64,000 bases of DNA from Cacajao melanocephalus (GCA_963573385.1 CAUYLG010071813.1:60321-124320), one strand, 5' to 3'. Positions 39,093 through 51,036 are shown, numbered from the stretch's first letter. The notes: a model not told the origin generated them from the letters alone. A program made the numbers and translations.

Positions 39093-39810
39093 CACTGTCT
39101 CTTGACAAAATGAGAGTTAAACTGCTCAATCCCATGATCAGGTGGGTGTATCCATCACTGGGGGGAAATAAGAAATAAAACTGGAAAATGGGCTATACTG
39201 ATGTCTTTTCTGTAGCTAGCCATCTTTAGCAGGCCAACATTCTCAGACACAGCCTTCACAGGTGACTTGTTCAACTAATTCAGTGGCTTAGTTTTGACTT
39301 TTATGACAGCTATCAGGACCATATCTGTGTGAACATTTTGGAAGAGATTTAAATGGTATTCTCCTGTTGTCTTATATTTTGGACACAAGCTGAATATGAA
39401 GGCAGGGACAGCAGGAGAAGCCAGGGAAAGAGAGACTGTTGTTCTCATTTTCAGCCTACTGGCTTCCCTGGTAATTCACTCAGTGTAAAAGCAATGAAGC
39501 ATGCATTTCACTTGTAATGCTACAGACCCAGGCATATTAACCCAATTATTTTATTAAATGAATTATAGAAAATTTCTCTTATCTGGTGCTCTAATATTAC
39601 ACTTTTATTTCTGAAACTGAAAAAAGAGAACTAGAGACTCAATTCTTATTTTAGAAGAACCCCAGCCAGCAAAAATATTGATATTTAAAACCTGGATTTA
39701 GAAGTAGGGAAGTGAGGAAGATTTCATTAGAATTCAATTCAATTCCTCCAGTGATTATAAAAGGTAAATGATATGCAAAGTATTGATTGGGCTGAGGAAA
39801 ATATAAGAAA
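39093..39810. other. Unassigned stretch
   Basis: No gene or repeat recognised over about 720 bp. Confidence 0.4.
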
Positions 39811-40097
39811 ACCTAAGGCCTGCTCTCTGCTGTCTACTTAGAGATGTACATGAGACTCAGAAAGCATCTAGAAGCAACATGAAGACCAGCCAAGAGGACG
39901 ATGTTTGTACAAACATCAAATCACTCCTCCCCAATTTCTACTTAAATGGCTATACAGACCATGAAAAAGAGAAAAATATCACTATCAATGCTGCAGTTCA
40001 AGGAAAGCTCACACTCACACACAAACACACTCACACTCACATGTTCCAGAAGCATTAAAGCATTCACAATACCATTCAGAAATAGTGATGAGAGTAA
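39811..40097 (+). repeat. Diverged direct repeat, copy A
   Basis: Shares with 40922-41190 the ordered words CTGTCTACTTAGAGAT, CATGAGACTCA, CAGCCAAGAG, CTCCTCCCCAATT, CTTAAATGGCTATA, GTTCAAGGAAAG and AGAAATAGTGA. Identity by eye is roughly 80 percent. Copy A carries an extra CACACTCACA tract at 40011-40042. Confidence 0.85.
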
Positions 40098-40886
40098 AGA
40101 ACAGACATTTCTCAAAAGAAGACATACAAGCAACCATGAAACATATGGAAAAAATGCTCAGCATCACTAATCATCACAGAAATGCAAACCAAAACCACAA
40201 TGAGATACCATCTCATACCAGTTAGAACGAGTGTTATGAAAAAGTCAAAAAATAACAGATGTTGGCAAGACGGCAGAGAAAAAGGAACACATACGCTGTT
40301 GGTGGGAATGTAAATTAGCTCAATTACAGTAGAAGGCAGTTTGGAGATTTCTCAAAGAACTAGTAAGAGAACTTCTAATTAATCCAGCAATTCCATTACT
40401 GGGTATATACCCAAAGGAAAACAAATTGTTCTATCAAAAAAGACTTATGTGTTCATGCAACACTATTCACAGTAGCAAAGACCTAGATGCCCATCAACGG
40501 TGGGTGGTATAAAGAAAATATGGTACAGATACACCGTGGAAGACTAAGTGGCCATAAAATCTAATGAAATTATATCCTTTGCAGAAACATAGATGCAGCT
40601 GAAAGCCATTATCCTAAGTGAATTAACACAGAAACAGAAAACCAAATAACACATCTTCTCACTTATAAGTGGGACACGTGGACCTAAAGATAGAAATGAT
40701 GGACACTAGAGTCTACTGGAGGTGAGAGGGTGGAGAGGAGAAAGGTTGAAAAACTACCTATTGGATAGTATGCTTACTACCTAGGTGACAGGATCACTCG
40801 TACCCCATACTTCAGCATCACACAGTACACCCAGGTAACAAACCTGCACCTGTAACCCTTGAATCTAAAATAAAAGTTGCAAAAAA
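40098..40886 (+). mobile_element. Primate L1 (L1P) 3' end, 5'-truncated
   Basis: ORF2 C-terminal region from AGAACAGACATTTCTCAAAA through ACTATTCACAGTAGCAAAGA to the L1 3' UTR (AGGGTGGAGAGGAGAAAGGT, GTAACAAACCTGCACCTGTA, CTAAAATAAAAGTTGC), with a short A-tail. Typical 5'-truncated insertion, sitting at the end of repeat copy A. Confidence 0.95.
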
Positions 40887-40921
40887 GTGAGTCTCTTGTA
40901 AACAGCAGAAAACAAAACAAA

Positions 40922-41190
40922 ATTAAGCCCAGCTCTGTGCTGTCTACTTAGAGATATGCATGAGACTCACAGAAAGCATTCAGAAACCACGTGAGGAGCA
41001 GCCAAGAGAATGATATGTGTACAAATATCGAATTGCTCCTCCCCAATTCCTGCTTAAATGGCTATAAACACTATACAAAGAAGAAAAAAGTCAATACCCA
41101 GTGCTGGAGTTCAAGGAAAGATTATACACACACAAGTGTTCTAGAAGCACTAGTCTTCATGATGTCATTTAGAAATAGTGAAGTGAGACA
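40922..41190 (+). repeat. Diverged direct repeat, copy B
   Basis: Partner of 39811-40097 in the same orientation. Copy B continues past the point where the L1 interrupts copy A (AGAAATAGTGAAGTGAGACAGG). I do not recognise the unit as a named repeat. It may be a local duplication or two members of an old family. Confidence 0.85.
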
Positions 41191-41619
41191 GGGTTTAATG
41201 AAAAGAAAGAATGAGCTACTACTGTCCTGTTTGCCCAGAAAGTAAGTAGAAGAGAATTCGGCAAAACTCTACTCGGATCCTGTAATGTGGTGGAGGAAGG
41301 ACGAGTGCTGAAGGTGCTCGTGTCACCTACAGGGAGCTGGGCATGGGCAGTGACATTTCCACCCTACCAGCATCTGCTGGAGGTTCTCCCGGGCTGCAGC
41401 CACCCAGAAGAAGCACAGCAGGGAGCTGCCTCATTGGGGATTTGCCCCCTGCTGAGATGCCCCCGCCTTGAGGCTGCACAATGACTGGTATTGAAGCGGG
41501 GCTAGGAGAGAGGCCACCCAACACTGTAGTAAAGTAAACCGCAGAAAAGCCCAGCTGCCCTGTCTTCCTCCAACTAGACTGAAAGGTCCTAAAGGAGACA
41601 AGAGCCATACATTCTTACA
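41191..41619. other. Unassigned GC-richer patch
   Basis: 41290-41560 is clearly richer in G+C than its flanks, with overlapping frames of 65-93 codons on both strands. It may be a decayed L1M 5' UTR belonging to the element that follows, but I could not confirm this. Confidence 0.4.
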
Positions 41620-44360
41620 TAAAGAACGCACACACAAAACTCATCAAATCCTAACTCTATAAGCCAATACTGGGTAAACCTGGACCTCCTTCCCTTGGGA
41701 GGACTAAGCAGAAAACCATTGAAACCACCATATTTCATATCAAGGGGAACAACTGTCATCTTCTGAAAACTACAGTTGTTATCAGAAAGCAGCATTTTAA
41801 AGAAACTGCATAGTCTCTCTTCTCAGTTTCAAAAGGGCACGGCAGGTATGAGATTAGAGCAAGTATTCATTAAAAAATAAACTGAGACCAGAAAAGAAAA
41901 TTGTCATGAAAACTACAATTTTTGAATTAAAGGGTGCAATGTGATGTCGAATATTGATTATATGTTACAGATCTAATCAGTGAAGTAGAAGACAAGCTAC
42001 TTCTCTAAGTACACAGAAGAAATAAGAAAAATGAACATGATATAATCTGTGACAGGAAAAACAGGGATACACAAAATATATTTAAGTATAGTCCCAAGGG
42101 TAAAGAACAGAATAGAACAATAGTACTAATGTTTTTTAAAAGCATAGAAGAAAATTTTTCAAATCAATGTAAACCTAAGTCTACAGGCGAAAAGGTCCTA
42201 CAATCTACAAGGTCCAGGTCAAAGACATCATGTCAAATGTTTAAAAAACGTAAGGCCAAATAAAATGTCCAAATAGCATTTGGATGATGGCAGGGCATGG
42301 TGGCTCATGCCTGATAATCACAGCATTTGGGATGCCGAAGCGGGAGGATCATTTGAGATCAGGAGTTTGAGACCAGCCTGGCCAACATGGTGAGACCTGT
42401 GTCTACTAAAAATATTAAAAATTAGCTGGGTGTGGTGGCGGGTGCCCGTAATCCCAGCTACTTGGGAGGCTGAGGCAGGAGAATCGCTTGAACTCATGGA
42501 CTGTCAAGAGACGGAGGCTGTAAGCTGAGATTACACCATTACACTCCAGCCTGGGCATCCAATGAGACTCTCTCTTAAAAACAAAAACAAAAACAAAACA
42601 AAAAAAAATTTAAGGCATCTGGATAGAAAAACAATCACCTTCAAAAGAATGAAAATCAGAAGGACATCGAACTCCCTTGCAACACTAAACACTGTAAGAC
42701 AACAGAGCAACATCTACAATTTTGAGGTAAAATATTGTGACTCCAGAATTCTGCACTCCATTTAAATGTGTACATAAGAATAACAGAAAGACACTTTCAG
42801 ATCTACAAGAGATTAGAAAGTATATTATCCACAGACTAAACCAGAAAAAGCTATTCAGGATTATCCTACAGGAACTAGACTACATTACATTCATAAATGG
42901 GAATAAAGTAGAATAAAAAGGTACAGTGAGGCATGAAACTCTATCATATACAGATTGAGTTAAATGATATCAATACAAATAAAAACATTTTAAAAGAGGT
43001 GATTCATGACATAAAGGTAATAATATGGGTCTGAACATTCATAAATACAATTTAGGAAGTAGAATGGAGAAGAGTAGAAGCAGTAGTGACAAAAATAAAA
43101 TATGAAAAGGTCTTATCTCATGGTTTATATGTTAGAAAATCAATAATATTGTAAGTTTCCTTTGAGTTTAGGAAAAATAGATTCGGATATGATTTTTAAA
43201 ACTTACAAGTAAGCAAGAGTAAATTTAAATATTATATAACGTCTAAATTATTACAGAATAAATAAAAGACAAGAATAGCACAAATTTATGTAGGAAAAGT
43301 CAAAGAAAAAATGAAAAACACTAACATTAGTAAACATAAACTAAATGAAAAGAAACACAAAATTGAAAATACTATATAGAAAAGTTATGTAATATTGTCA
43401 AAATATAAAATCGAAAATTAAAGTACAGCTACCAACAATTTTTTTCTGCCACATAACATTGACCTGAAATACACAAAGCAAAAGCTGCTAGAAATATAAA
43501 TAGAAACCAAGAGAAATAAAATAGCAGTGAAATAACTTCAAATATACATCCTCAGTCTAAGGCAGATTAACATCCAAAATATAGAGCATTTGAACAATAT
43601 CCTTAATGAGAGTCATTAGATAGATAACACTTTACCATTTAAGCATAAAAATATCTTCCTTTTCAAGCTTACAAAAATAGTCTTGATAGCCATAACACAA
43701 CAAATTAAATATAGAAAGTAGAAATTGTACAGACCACAGTCTTGACTACAATGCAATAAAATTAAACTTATGACAACAACAAAAAGACACAACAAAAATT
43801 ATTCTCAAACTCCTGGGCCATGTTCTGAATAATTCTGGGATCAAAGAGGACATCAATACCACTGTTAAAAAACAGTTCAGATTATGACAATGAAAACACT
43901 ATCTATATCAACATGTGTGGGATGCTACTAAGGCTATTAAATGTGTTCTTCCAAATTTTCAAACAATAAATTACTCCCATATGGTCTCAACTACTCCAGA
44001 GAATAACAAAGAATATAGAAAGCTTCCCAATTTGTTTTACTCTGATATCCAAGCCTAAAAATGATACCACTAGAAAGACTTCAGAAAATACGATAAAATT
44101 CGGCAATTGTTCAAAACAATAACAGACCATAGTCAAGAAAGGCTTGTCTGAGAACAAGAGGGCTGACTTAATATTAAGAGATCAACTGACAGAAATTACA
44201 TTAATAAAGCAAAAGAGAAAAGTCGTATGGTGGTCCATTAGAAGCCAAAAAAGATATTAGGCAGTATTCAACATCTGTTCTTGCAAACTTTAAATAACGA
44301 AGCATTGAAGTCATCTTCATTAGCATAATGAAGAATATCTCAAACTAGCCGCCAGTATCA
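41620..44360 (+). mobile_element. Decayed L1M, ORF1 to RT region
   Basis: ORF1-like DNA around the Alu (ATCACCTTCAAAAGAATGAAAATCAGAAGGAC at 42634, CCAGAATTCTGCACTCC at 42741, AAGACACTTTCAGATCTACAAGAG at 42788), then very A-rich inter-ORF and ORF2 DNA. RT-like words appear near 44020-44330 (CCAATTTGTTTTACTCTGAT, GATCAACTGACAGAAATTA, ATTAGCATAATGAAGAATAT). No frame longer than about 65 codons. Limits approximate. Confidence 0.6.
42289..42608 (+). mobile_element. Alu inside the decayed L1M
   Basis: GGCAGGGCATGGTGGCTCATGCC start, GATCAGGAGTTTGAGACCAGCCTGG, GGTGTGGTGGCGGGTGCCC, and an A-tail made of AAAAAC units. Flanking GCATTTGGAT (42277) and GCATCTGGAT (42615) are a near-perfect target-site duplication. 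Confidence 0.95.
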
Positions 44361-45164
44361 CATGTATATAAATGTATTCAGATATATTTGGCACTTTTTA
44401 AAGAAAAGGAAAATTACAGTTTTAAATGGTACAATTTATAATACCATAAAATTACATTTTATAGATTTTGTATATACGTGATACTAATACATATACTATG
44501 TATTACTGTACTGGGTTAAAAGTCTGAAACTATATATACTTTTGTACCTATTTTTATGGGCACTTTAAGGAATTCTCATGGTTTAATGTTGCCTATATTT
44601 TATTTTTGTTCTACGTGTCCAACTTTAGCACTTAATGCTTCCTCCCCACCGTCACAGGAGACTTTGCTTGCATTTCTACATCCTCCCAGTCATCCACATG
44701 TTATTTTTCACTGATTTTGCAGGAAACTTTCCACTGTGGCTCAGCTCATATGAGTGGTAACCCTTTTTATTCATACAGAAAATAGTAGAAACATTTCATC
44801 AAGAAAAACTTCATCAAAGTAGAGTATTACAAACATGCACCTCCTGGGTTTCTTCTCTTCTATTTACAGGAGGCAGATGCCATACGACTTCTTTTCAACA
44901 ATTATTCAGAATAGAATAGATTCTTACCTTCACCAAAAGCTTACTGTTTTCTTTATGAAGAGGAATTCAATATTATGGTTAGACATAACTTGTCACAATA
45001 AAACGTATAATATGAGACTCTGAAGGACTCTGCTGAAGATCAACCCCATCCCTTTGAGTTGGCATAATGTCTAGAACTAAGTGACAGAATAGGCTGCTGA
45101 AATAACAAGCCAAGCTGGAGACTTACATTTGCTAAAACCACTAAACCATTGGATTACTTTCAAA
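44361..45164. other. Unassigned stretch
   Basis: AT-rich, about 800 bp, no recognised gene or repeat. The small frame 44835-45023 (+) has no family features. Confidence 0.4.
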
Positions 45165-46365
45165 TTCTTTTTTTTTTTTTTTAGAAACTGTTAATTTTTT
45201 AAATTGATACATAATAGTTGTATATATTTATGGAGTACATGGTGATGTTTCCAGACATACAATGTAAGTGATAAGATCATCGTAATTAGCATATCCAACA
45301 TCTCAAACATTTATCATTTCTTTGTTTTGAGAACATTCAATATTCTCCTTCTAGCTATTTGAAAACAGATAATATGTTGTTAACTATAGTGATTCTACAG
45401 TGCTATAGAACACTGAAACTTATTCCTCCTCTCTAGCTGTAATTTCGTAATCTTTAATAAAGCAGTCAGTCCCCAGACTTTCTGGTGGCAGGAGCTAGTT
45501 TCACGGAAGATAATTTTTCTACGGACTATGAAGAAGGATAGTTTCAGGATGATTCAAGCACATTACATTTATTGTGCACTTTATTTCAATTATTATTACA
45601 TTGTGATATCTAATGAAATAATTACACAACTTACCATAATGTATAATCAGTGGAAGCCCTGACCTTGTTTTTCTAAAACTAGATGATCCCATCTGGGAGT
45701 GATGGGAGACAGTGACAGATTATCAGGCATTAGATTCTCATAAGGAGCCTACAACCCAGATCCCTCACATACACAGTTCACAATAGGGTTCACGCTCCTA
45801 TGAGAATCTAGTGTTGCCGCTAATCTGACAGGAGGTGGAGCTCAGGTGGTAATGGGAGTGATGGGGAGCCGCTGTAAATACAGATGAAGCTTCACTTGCT
45901 CACCTGCCCTCATCTTCTGGTGTGCCTGGTTCCTAAAAGGCCATGGACCAGTACGGGTTAATGGCCTACATCTTGGGGATGCCTACTTTGACAAATATCT
46001 CCCTATTGATCCCTTCCCCCTACCCTTCTCATCCTCTAGTAACCTCTGTTTTATTCTTTAGTTCTATTAGATCCACTTCTTTGGCTTCCATATATGAGTA
46101 ATAACGTGGTTTTTAAATTTCTGTTGATGGCTTATTTTGCTTAACAAAATGTCCTCCATGTTCATCCACATTGCAGAAAATGACAATATTTATTTTACAA
46201 TATTTTATGCTTATTTTTATAAAGGGACATTATTTATTATTTTGCATGGCTGAATAGTATTCCACTGTCTATATATGCCACATTTGCTTAATCGATTCAT
46301 CTGCTGATGGACAATTAGGTTAATTCCATAGCTTGGCTATTGTGAATACGGCTGCAATAAACAAA
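45165..46365 (-). mobile_element. L1 3' part, antisense (tail-proximal half of a twin-primed L1)
   Basis: T-run at 45168-45182, 3' UTR (GTATATATTTATGGAGTACA, TAGTGATTCTACAGTGCTAT), a gap for MER1A, then 45984-46365 with TATTCCACTGTCTATATATGCC, TTCATCTGCTGATGGACAAT and GGCTATTGTGAATACGGCTG. It stops at AATAAACA, where the orientation flips. Confidence 0.9.
45463..45983 (+). mobile_element. MER1A-type hAT-Charlie DNA transposon inside the L1
   Basis: CAGTCAGTCCCCAGACTTTC start, GGAGCTAGTTTCACGGAAGA, AGCACATTACATTTATTGTG, GATGGGAGACAGTGACAGAT, CTCATAAGGAGC, CTCCTATGAGAATCTAGTG and GGTTCCTAAAAGGCCATGGACC match the full ~520-bp MER1A order. It has terminal inverted similarity but no transposase gene. 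Confidence 0.9.
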
Positions 46366-47185
46366 TGGAATTCTATAAAAGTAAAAAGCTTCTCCACAGC
46401 AAAGGAAACAATCAACAAAGTAAAAAGACAACTTACAGAATGGGAAAAAATATTTGCAAACTAATTCATCCAATAGGGGATTAATTACCAGAATGTATAA
46501 GAAACACAAACATCTCAACAGAAAAAAATAAACAGTGTGATTTTAAAATGGGCAAATGATCTGAACATTGATTTCTCAAAAGAAGATATAAAAATGGCTA
46601 TCAAATGTATTTTTTAAATGCTCAGCATCACTAATCATCAGGAAAACGTAATCAAAGACACAATGAGATATTATCTCATCGCAGGTAGAATGGTTATTAT
46701 CACAAAGACAAAAAAATAGCAAATGCTGGTGAGGACATGGGACGTGGAGAAAAGGGAGTGCAGTGGCATGATCGTAACGCAGTATAGCCTTAAACTTCTG
46801 GGCTCAAGGGATCCTCCCACCACAGCCTTTGAAGTAGCTAGGACTACAGGTATACATCTGTCTATTATTATGATTATTATTTTATAGAAACAGGCTCTTG
46901 CTATGCCTATTTTGCCCAGTCTGTTATCAAATTTATGTGCTCAAGTGATCCTCTTGCCTTGACCTCCCAAAGTGCTGGGATTATAGGCATGAGCTACTGT
47001 GCCTTACCTAGAAAGGAAAACTCTTACATGCTGTTGGTGGGAAAGTAAACTAGAGCAGCCACTATGGAAAACAGTAAGGGGGTTCCTTTAAAAAACACAA
47101 ATAGAACTACCATACGATCCAGCAGTCCCACTAGTGGGTGTTTCTCCAAAGACAAGGAAATCAGTATATCCAAGAGATATCTGCA
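46366..47185 (+). mobile_element. L1 ORF2 part, sense (inverted 5' half of a twin-primed L1)
   Basis: Starts with AAGTAAAAAGCTTCTCCACAGC and runs through ORF2 C-terminal sequence (TGGGAAAAAATATTTGCAAA, GCTCAGCATCACTAATCATC, AGCAAATGCTGGTGAGGACA), the Alu, then CTGTTGGTGGGAAAGTAAAC and CCAAGAGATATCTGCA. In ORF2 coordinates its end lies within about 10 bp of where the antisense half begins. Confidence 0.9.
46757..47008 (-). mobile_element. Alu (AluJ-like), antisense, lacking its 3' end
   Basis: Begins abruptly at AGTGCAGTGGCATGATCG, so the T-run and about 35 bp of the 3' end are missing. It continues through CTCAAGGGATCCTCCCACC and CCCAAAGTGCTGGGATTATAGG to GAGCTACTGTGCC. AGAAAAGGGA (46748) and AGAAAGGAAA (47010) flank it as a diverged target-site duplication. 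Confidence 0.85.
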
Positions 47186-47424
47186 AACCCATTTTAAAAT
47201 AAATCAACACTCCTTAGACAGTCTCTAAGAGGTAGCTGATAAATAATAATAGCACATTTAATTCCCGCTACTGAGCCAAGTGAGCACCAGGTAAGAGGTG
47301 AACCACGCTTCTGGTGGGCATGAAATCCATCTGCAGAACATCCAAGACCAAAAGTGTCAAGGAGCCATCCCAGCAAGAAGAGAGAACAAGGTGAGTGGGC
47401 TGGGAGCAAGTGGGTAGCGAGGAG
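47186..47424. other. Short unassigned spacer
   Basis: No hallmark seen. Possibly the upstream part of the L1M that follows. Confidence 0.35.
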
Positions 47425-47868
47425 GAGACTGGTAACGAACAGTGGATGTGTGAGGCTACGCACTGCATGATTCCAACTACATGACGTTTTGGAAAAGGCA
47501 AAACTGTGGTGACGATAACAGTAGAGTGGCTGCCAGGGGATGCGGGAATAAAGGGATGAACAGGTGGAGCACAAAGCATTTTTAGAGATGTGAAAACTAT
47601 TCTGTATGATACCGTCATGGTGGATACTGTCATTGTGCATTTGCCAAAACCCACAGAATGTACAACATAGTCCTAAACTATGGACTCTGGTTAATAATGA
47701 TGTATCCATACGGATTCATTACTTGAAACAAATGGACCACATCATACAAGATGTTATTAACAGGGGAAATGGAGGGTGGGGGTGCTGAGGGGGTAGATGG
47801 GAACTCTGTACTTTCTCCTCACTTTTTCGGTAAACCTGAAATTGCTCTAAAAAACAAGTTAAAGCCTA
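47425..47868 (+). mobile_element. L1M 3' end, sense
   Basis: TGCATGATTCCAACTACATG, GGAAAAGGCAAAACTGTGG, GTAGAGTGGCTGCCAGGGGA, GGACTCTGGTTAATAATGAT, AAGATGTTATTAACAGGGG, ACTCTGTACTTTCTCCTCAC and GGTAAACCTGAAATTGCTC match the 3' UTR of an old L1. The antisense 171-codon frame (47194-47709) overlaps it and is not a gene. Confidence 0.8.
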
Positions 47869-48689
47869 TTCATTTTTTCAAAATGAATGAGCACAAGGAG
47901 ACAGCATAGAAATAATGAGAATCTGAAGTAAGAGTCTAACAGCTTAGCTGGCTAAGCTTAGCCCAGAAACAGGGGACAGGTTTCGGGGACCACTGACAAA
48001 GAGTAATAAAGATCCACTGACAAGGAGGGAAAAGGATGGGGACTGAAGATCCTGATCCTCACAGCATGGCAACAGGGGGCCTTTCCACTACACAGAAAAG
48101 CTTTTCTCCAGAGTAGCTTCCTTCTACTTTAATTTCTTTCTTATGCAGAAGCTACTAACCATAAAATCTGGTTAGATGCTTGTATGATTTGGCTGAATGT
48201 GTTTGAAAAGTTAGCTTTACTTGTGGTGTAAAATTTTCATAACCCTCGTTTCCTAAAAAGCAAGGATGATTCTTCTTCCTCTGCTAGAAGCTACAGGTGC
48301 GGACCAAATGAGTAACGGTAAACCCAAGTTTTGACCTCACTGGTCAAGGACCTAAAAACAGAGATACAGGTGAGATTTTAAAGTTCTAAAGTCCTAATTT
48401 GTGATGAATTTGGGGAATGGGAGGGTGGAGGATTCTATTCAAATCTTGGAAAATGTAGAGTTCAATTAAAAACTTTACAACAGTAAAGCATGCATTGTGC
48501 CTGCATGTTTGTGTTATTTAACTCCCCCTGTTCTGTTTGGATTACATTTTAAAACAGTGCTAATTAGTTAGTCCATGGCTCCAGGCCTAGGACTTTTATT
48601 TTGTTCTAGAAAAAACAAGTGAAAAGCCATCTTTGAATTTATAATGAGCTCAGCATCCTTAACAGCTTTCTCCCCACCCATGGTGAAGC
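47869..48689. other. Unassigned stretch
   Basis: About 820 bp with no recognised gene or repeat. Confidence 0.4.
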
Positions 48690-48925
48690 CGTGAGCAGAA
48701 TAGCATGGTGGTTTGGAGTGGGCAAATTTTACATTCCAAATCCCAGGTTCTGTTATTTGTTATAAGACTTTTAAGAAAGTTTCTCAACCTTTTTGAACCT
48801 GAGTTTCTCATATCTAAAGCAGATGAGGACTGTGTAAGGATAAATGAGTAGTTTATGGCTGGTTTCTTGCAAAACATCTAACACACTTGGTAAGCACCAA
48901 ATAAATACTGACAGCTACTCTTATG
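48690..48925 (+). mobile_element. MIR SINE
   Basis: TTCCAAATCCCAGGTTCTGT, AGTTTCTCAACCTTTTTGAACC, TGAGTTTCTCATATCTAAAGC and a TTGGTAAGCACCAAATAAATAC end match MIR in sense orientation. Confidence 0.8.
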
Positions 48926-49440
48926 CAAATTTCCTGCCTCTGTACCCCAGCATCTTACAGAAAGTCTTCAGGATCCACCTATCACCCTCTCTCTTCCTGT
49001 ATCTGCTTGGTTTGTCTTTCTCCATTTCCAGCTCCATAGCCGTGGCTTTGGTTTGTCCTCCACTCGATCTATTTCAGACTTGTTCTTGACTGGGAAACCC
49101 ATTTGGCTCTTGACTCTCGTTTGCCTCTGGAAGCAGTCCCTTGACTCCATGGCCAGTGGCTGCAGGCTTAGTCTATTCTGTTCCCACTTTCTCCTCTGGC
49201 CTTTAAAACCTAAGCCTTAGCCAGATCCTACCTGGTCCCAGGAGGGAGTTCAGACAAACTATTTTACACAAACTGTCACAATCTTCCTTTAATAGAAAGA
49301 CATTTAAAATGCAAACATCCAAAAATTAGTGAGTGCATAAATAGATGATGGGTTGTATGGTAGGATCCTATACAGCCTATAAAAGTATGTTTACAGAATT
49401 TTGAACAAATTAAAAAAATGCTTTGGTACACTCAGGGTAC
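48926..49440. other. Unassigned stretch
   Basis: Pyrimidine-rich on the + strand (48930-49220). No repeat name or gene can be assigned. The frame 48844-49089 starts inside the MIR and is fortuitous. Confidence 0.4.
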
Positions 49441-49645
49441 CCTGGAAGGAAGAGGGGTGTCACACAGACCTGGGTGTAATTCTGGCCTCAACATTCATTT
49501 GCAATGTGACATATCACAGGTTATTTAAGCTCTCTGAGCCTCAGTTTCCTCATCTGTTAAGAGGGGATGGAAACATTCACCTCTTAGGATCACTTTTGAT
49601 AATTACATGAGATAACATATGTAAAAACTTTAGCAGTCTGGATAT
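49441..49645 (+). mobile_element. MIR SINE
   Basis: ACACAGACCTGGGTGTAATT, CTCTGAGCCTCAGTTTCCTC, ATCTGTTAAGAGGGGATGGA and TAATTACATGAGATAACATATG are well-preserved MIR core words in sense orientation. Confidence 0.9.
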
Positions 49646-49995
49646 TCCAATAAGAATCAACTCCAAATAGCCAGTATCGAAACAACAAAAACTGATTTTT
49701 TACTCACACTTCAAGTCCATTAAAGGTTGACTGAGGGCTCTGTTCCAAATAATCTTCAGTCAGACACTCAGGCTGATAAAGTCCACTATCTGGAGCTTCA
49801 CCTGTCACCAAGGCAAAGGGAAGGAATTTAGCAAGTCACATGGCTGATCTTACAGTTTCTTTCTGCAGTGTGTCATGGCTATGCCTAACTTCAAAGGAGA
49901 TAGGAGAATGCAATCACGTTGCACGCGGGAAAGAAAGGAACCAAAACATGGGTGAACTGCACCAGTGACTATCACAAATACCAATTATAGTGCTG
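49646..49995. repeat. Probable interspersed repeat, family not named
   Basis: CTTCAAGTCCATTAAAGGTTG, CTGAGGGCTCTGTTCCA, ACCTGTCACCAAGGCAAAGG, TATGCCTAACTTCAAAGGAG and GGGTGAACTGCACCAGTGAC follow a familiar mammalian repeat order that I cannot name. No coding content. Confidence 0.5.
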
Positions 49996-50289
49996 GCGCC
50001 TAGAAGTTTTCCGTAATAAACGTATGAATATAACATCATACATTTTTACATGTAAGATGCATAAAAATGAGAATATGTTACCATTTTAACTGCAATGACT
50101 TGACAATCAGATTACTGATCAGATAAACACTTTTTCTGCTTCTATATTTGTTCTGTAATTATTTATTTTGCAGAATGAGGCTATATTACTTTTAAATAAG
50201 GATAAATGAATAAGAATAATATTACTATTTATGCCTAGCTGTTTTCATCAAATTTTTAAAAGAATAATAGGATTTAAAAGTCATTCTTG
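49996..50289. other. Short unassigned AT-rich spacer
   Basis: No signature. Ends with the left target-site copy of the next Alu (TCATTCTT at 50281-50288). Confidence 0.4.
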
Positions 50290-50822
<533 letters not shown>

Positions 50823-51036
50823 ATGACAACAACAGACACTGGGGACTACTAGAGTGGGGAGGGAAGGAAAGGGGAAAGACTTGAAAATTAACTTGAAAAT
50901 AGTGGGTACTATTCTCATTACCTGGGTGATGGGATCATTCACATCCCAGACCTCAACATCACATAATGTACCCATATAACAAACCTGCAAATGTACCCCT
51001 GAATCTGAAATAAAAGTTGAAATTATTTTTAAAAAG
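50823..51036 (+). mobile_element. Primate L1 3' UTR end, severely 5'-truncated
   Basis: GACAACAACAGACACTGGGG, AGAGTGGGGAGGGAAGGAAA, ACCTGGGTGATGGGATCATT, CATATAACAAACCTGCAAATGT and AATCTGAAATAAAAGTTGAA are the last ~200 bp of an L1P element. Similar AAAGAT motifs flank it as a possible short duplication. Confidence 0.9.

Noticed and set aside
41287..41637. Possible CpG-island promoter
   Set aside because: G+C is raised but CpG dinucleotides are few and the patch is short. More likely a decayed repeat.
47194..47709. 171-codon - strand open frame, the longest in the window
   Set aside because: More than half lies antisense to an L1M 3' UTR, a second overlapping frame of 128 codons exists, and no domain is visible. 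A chance frame.
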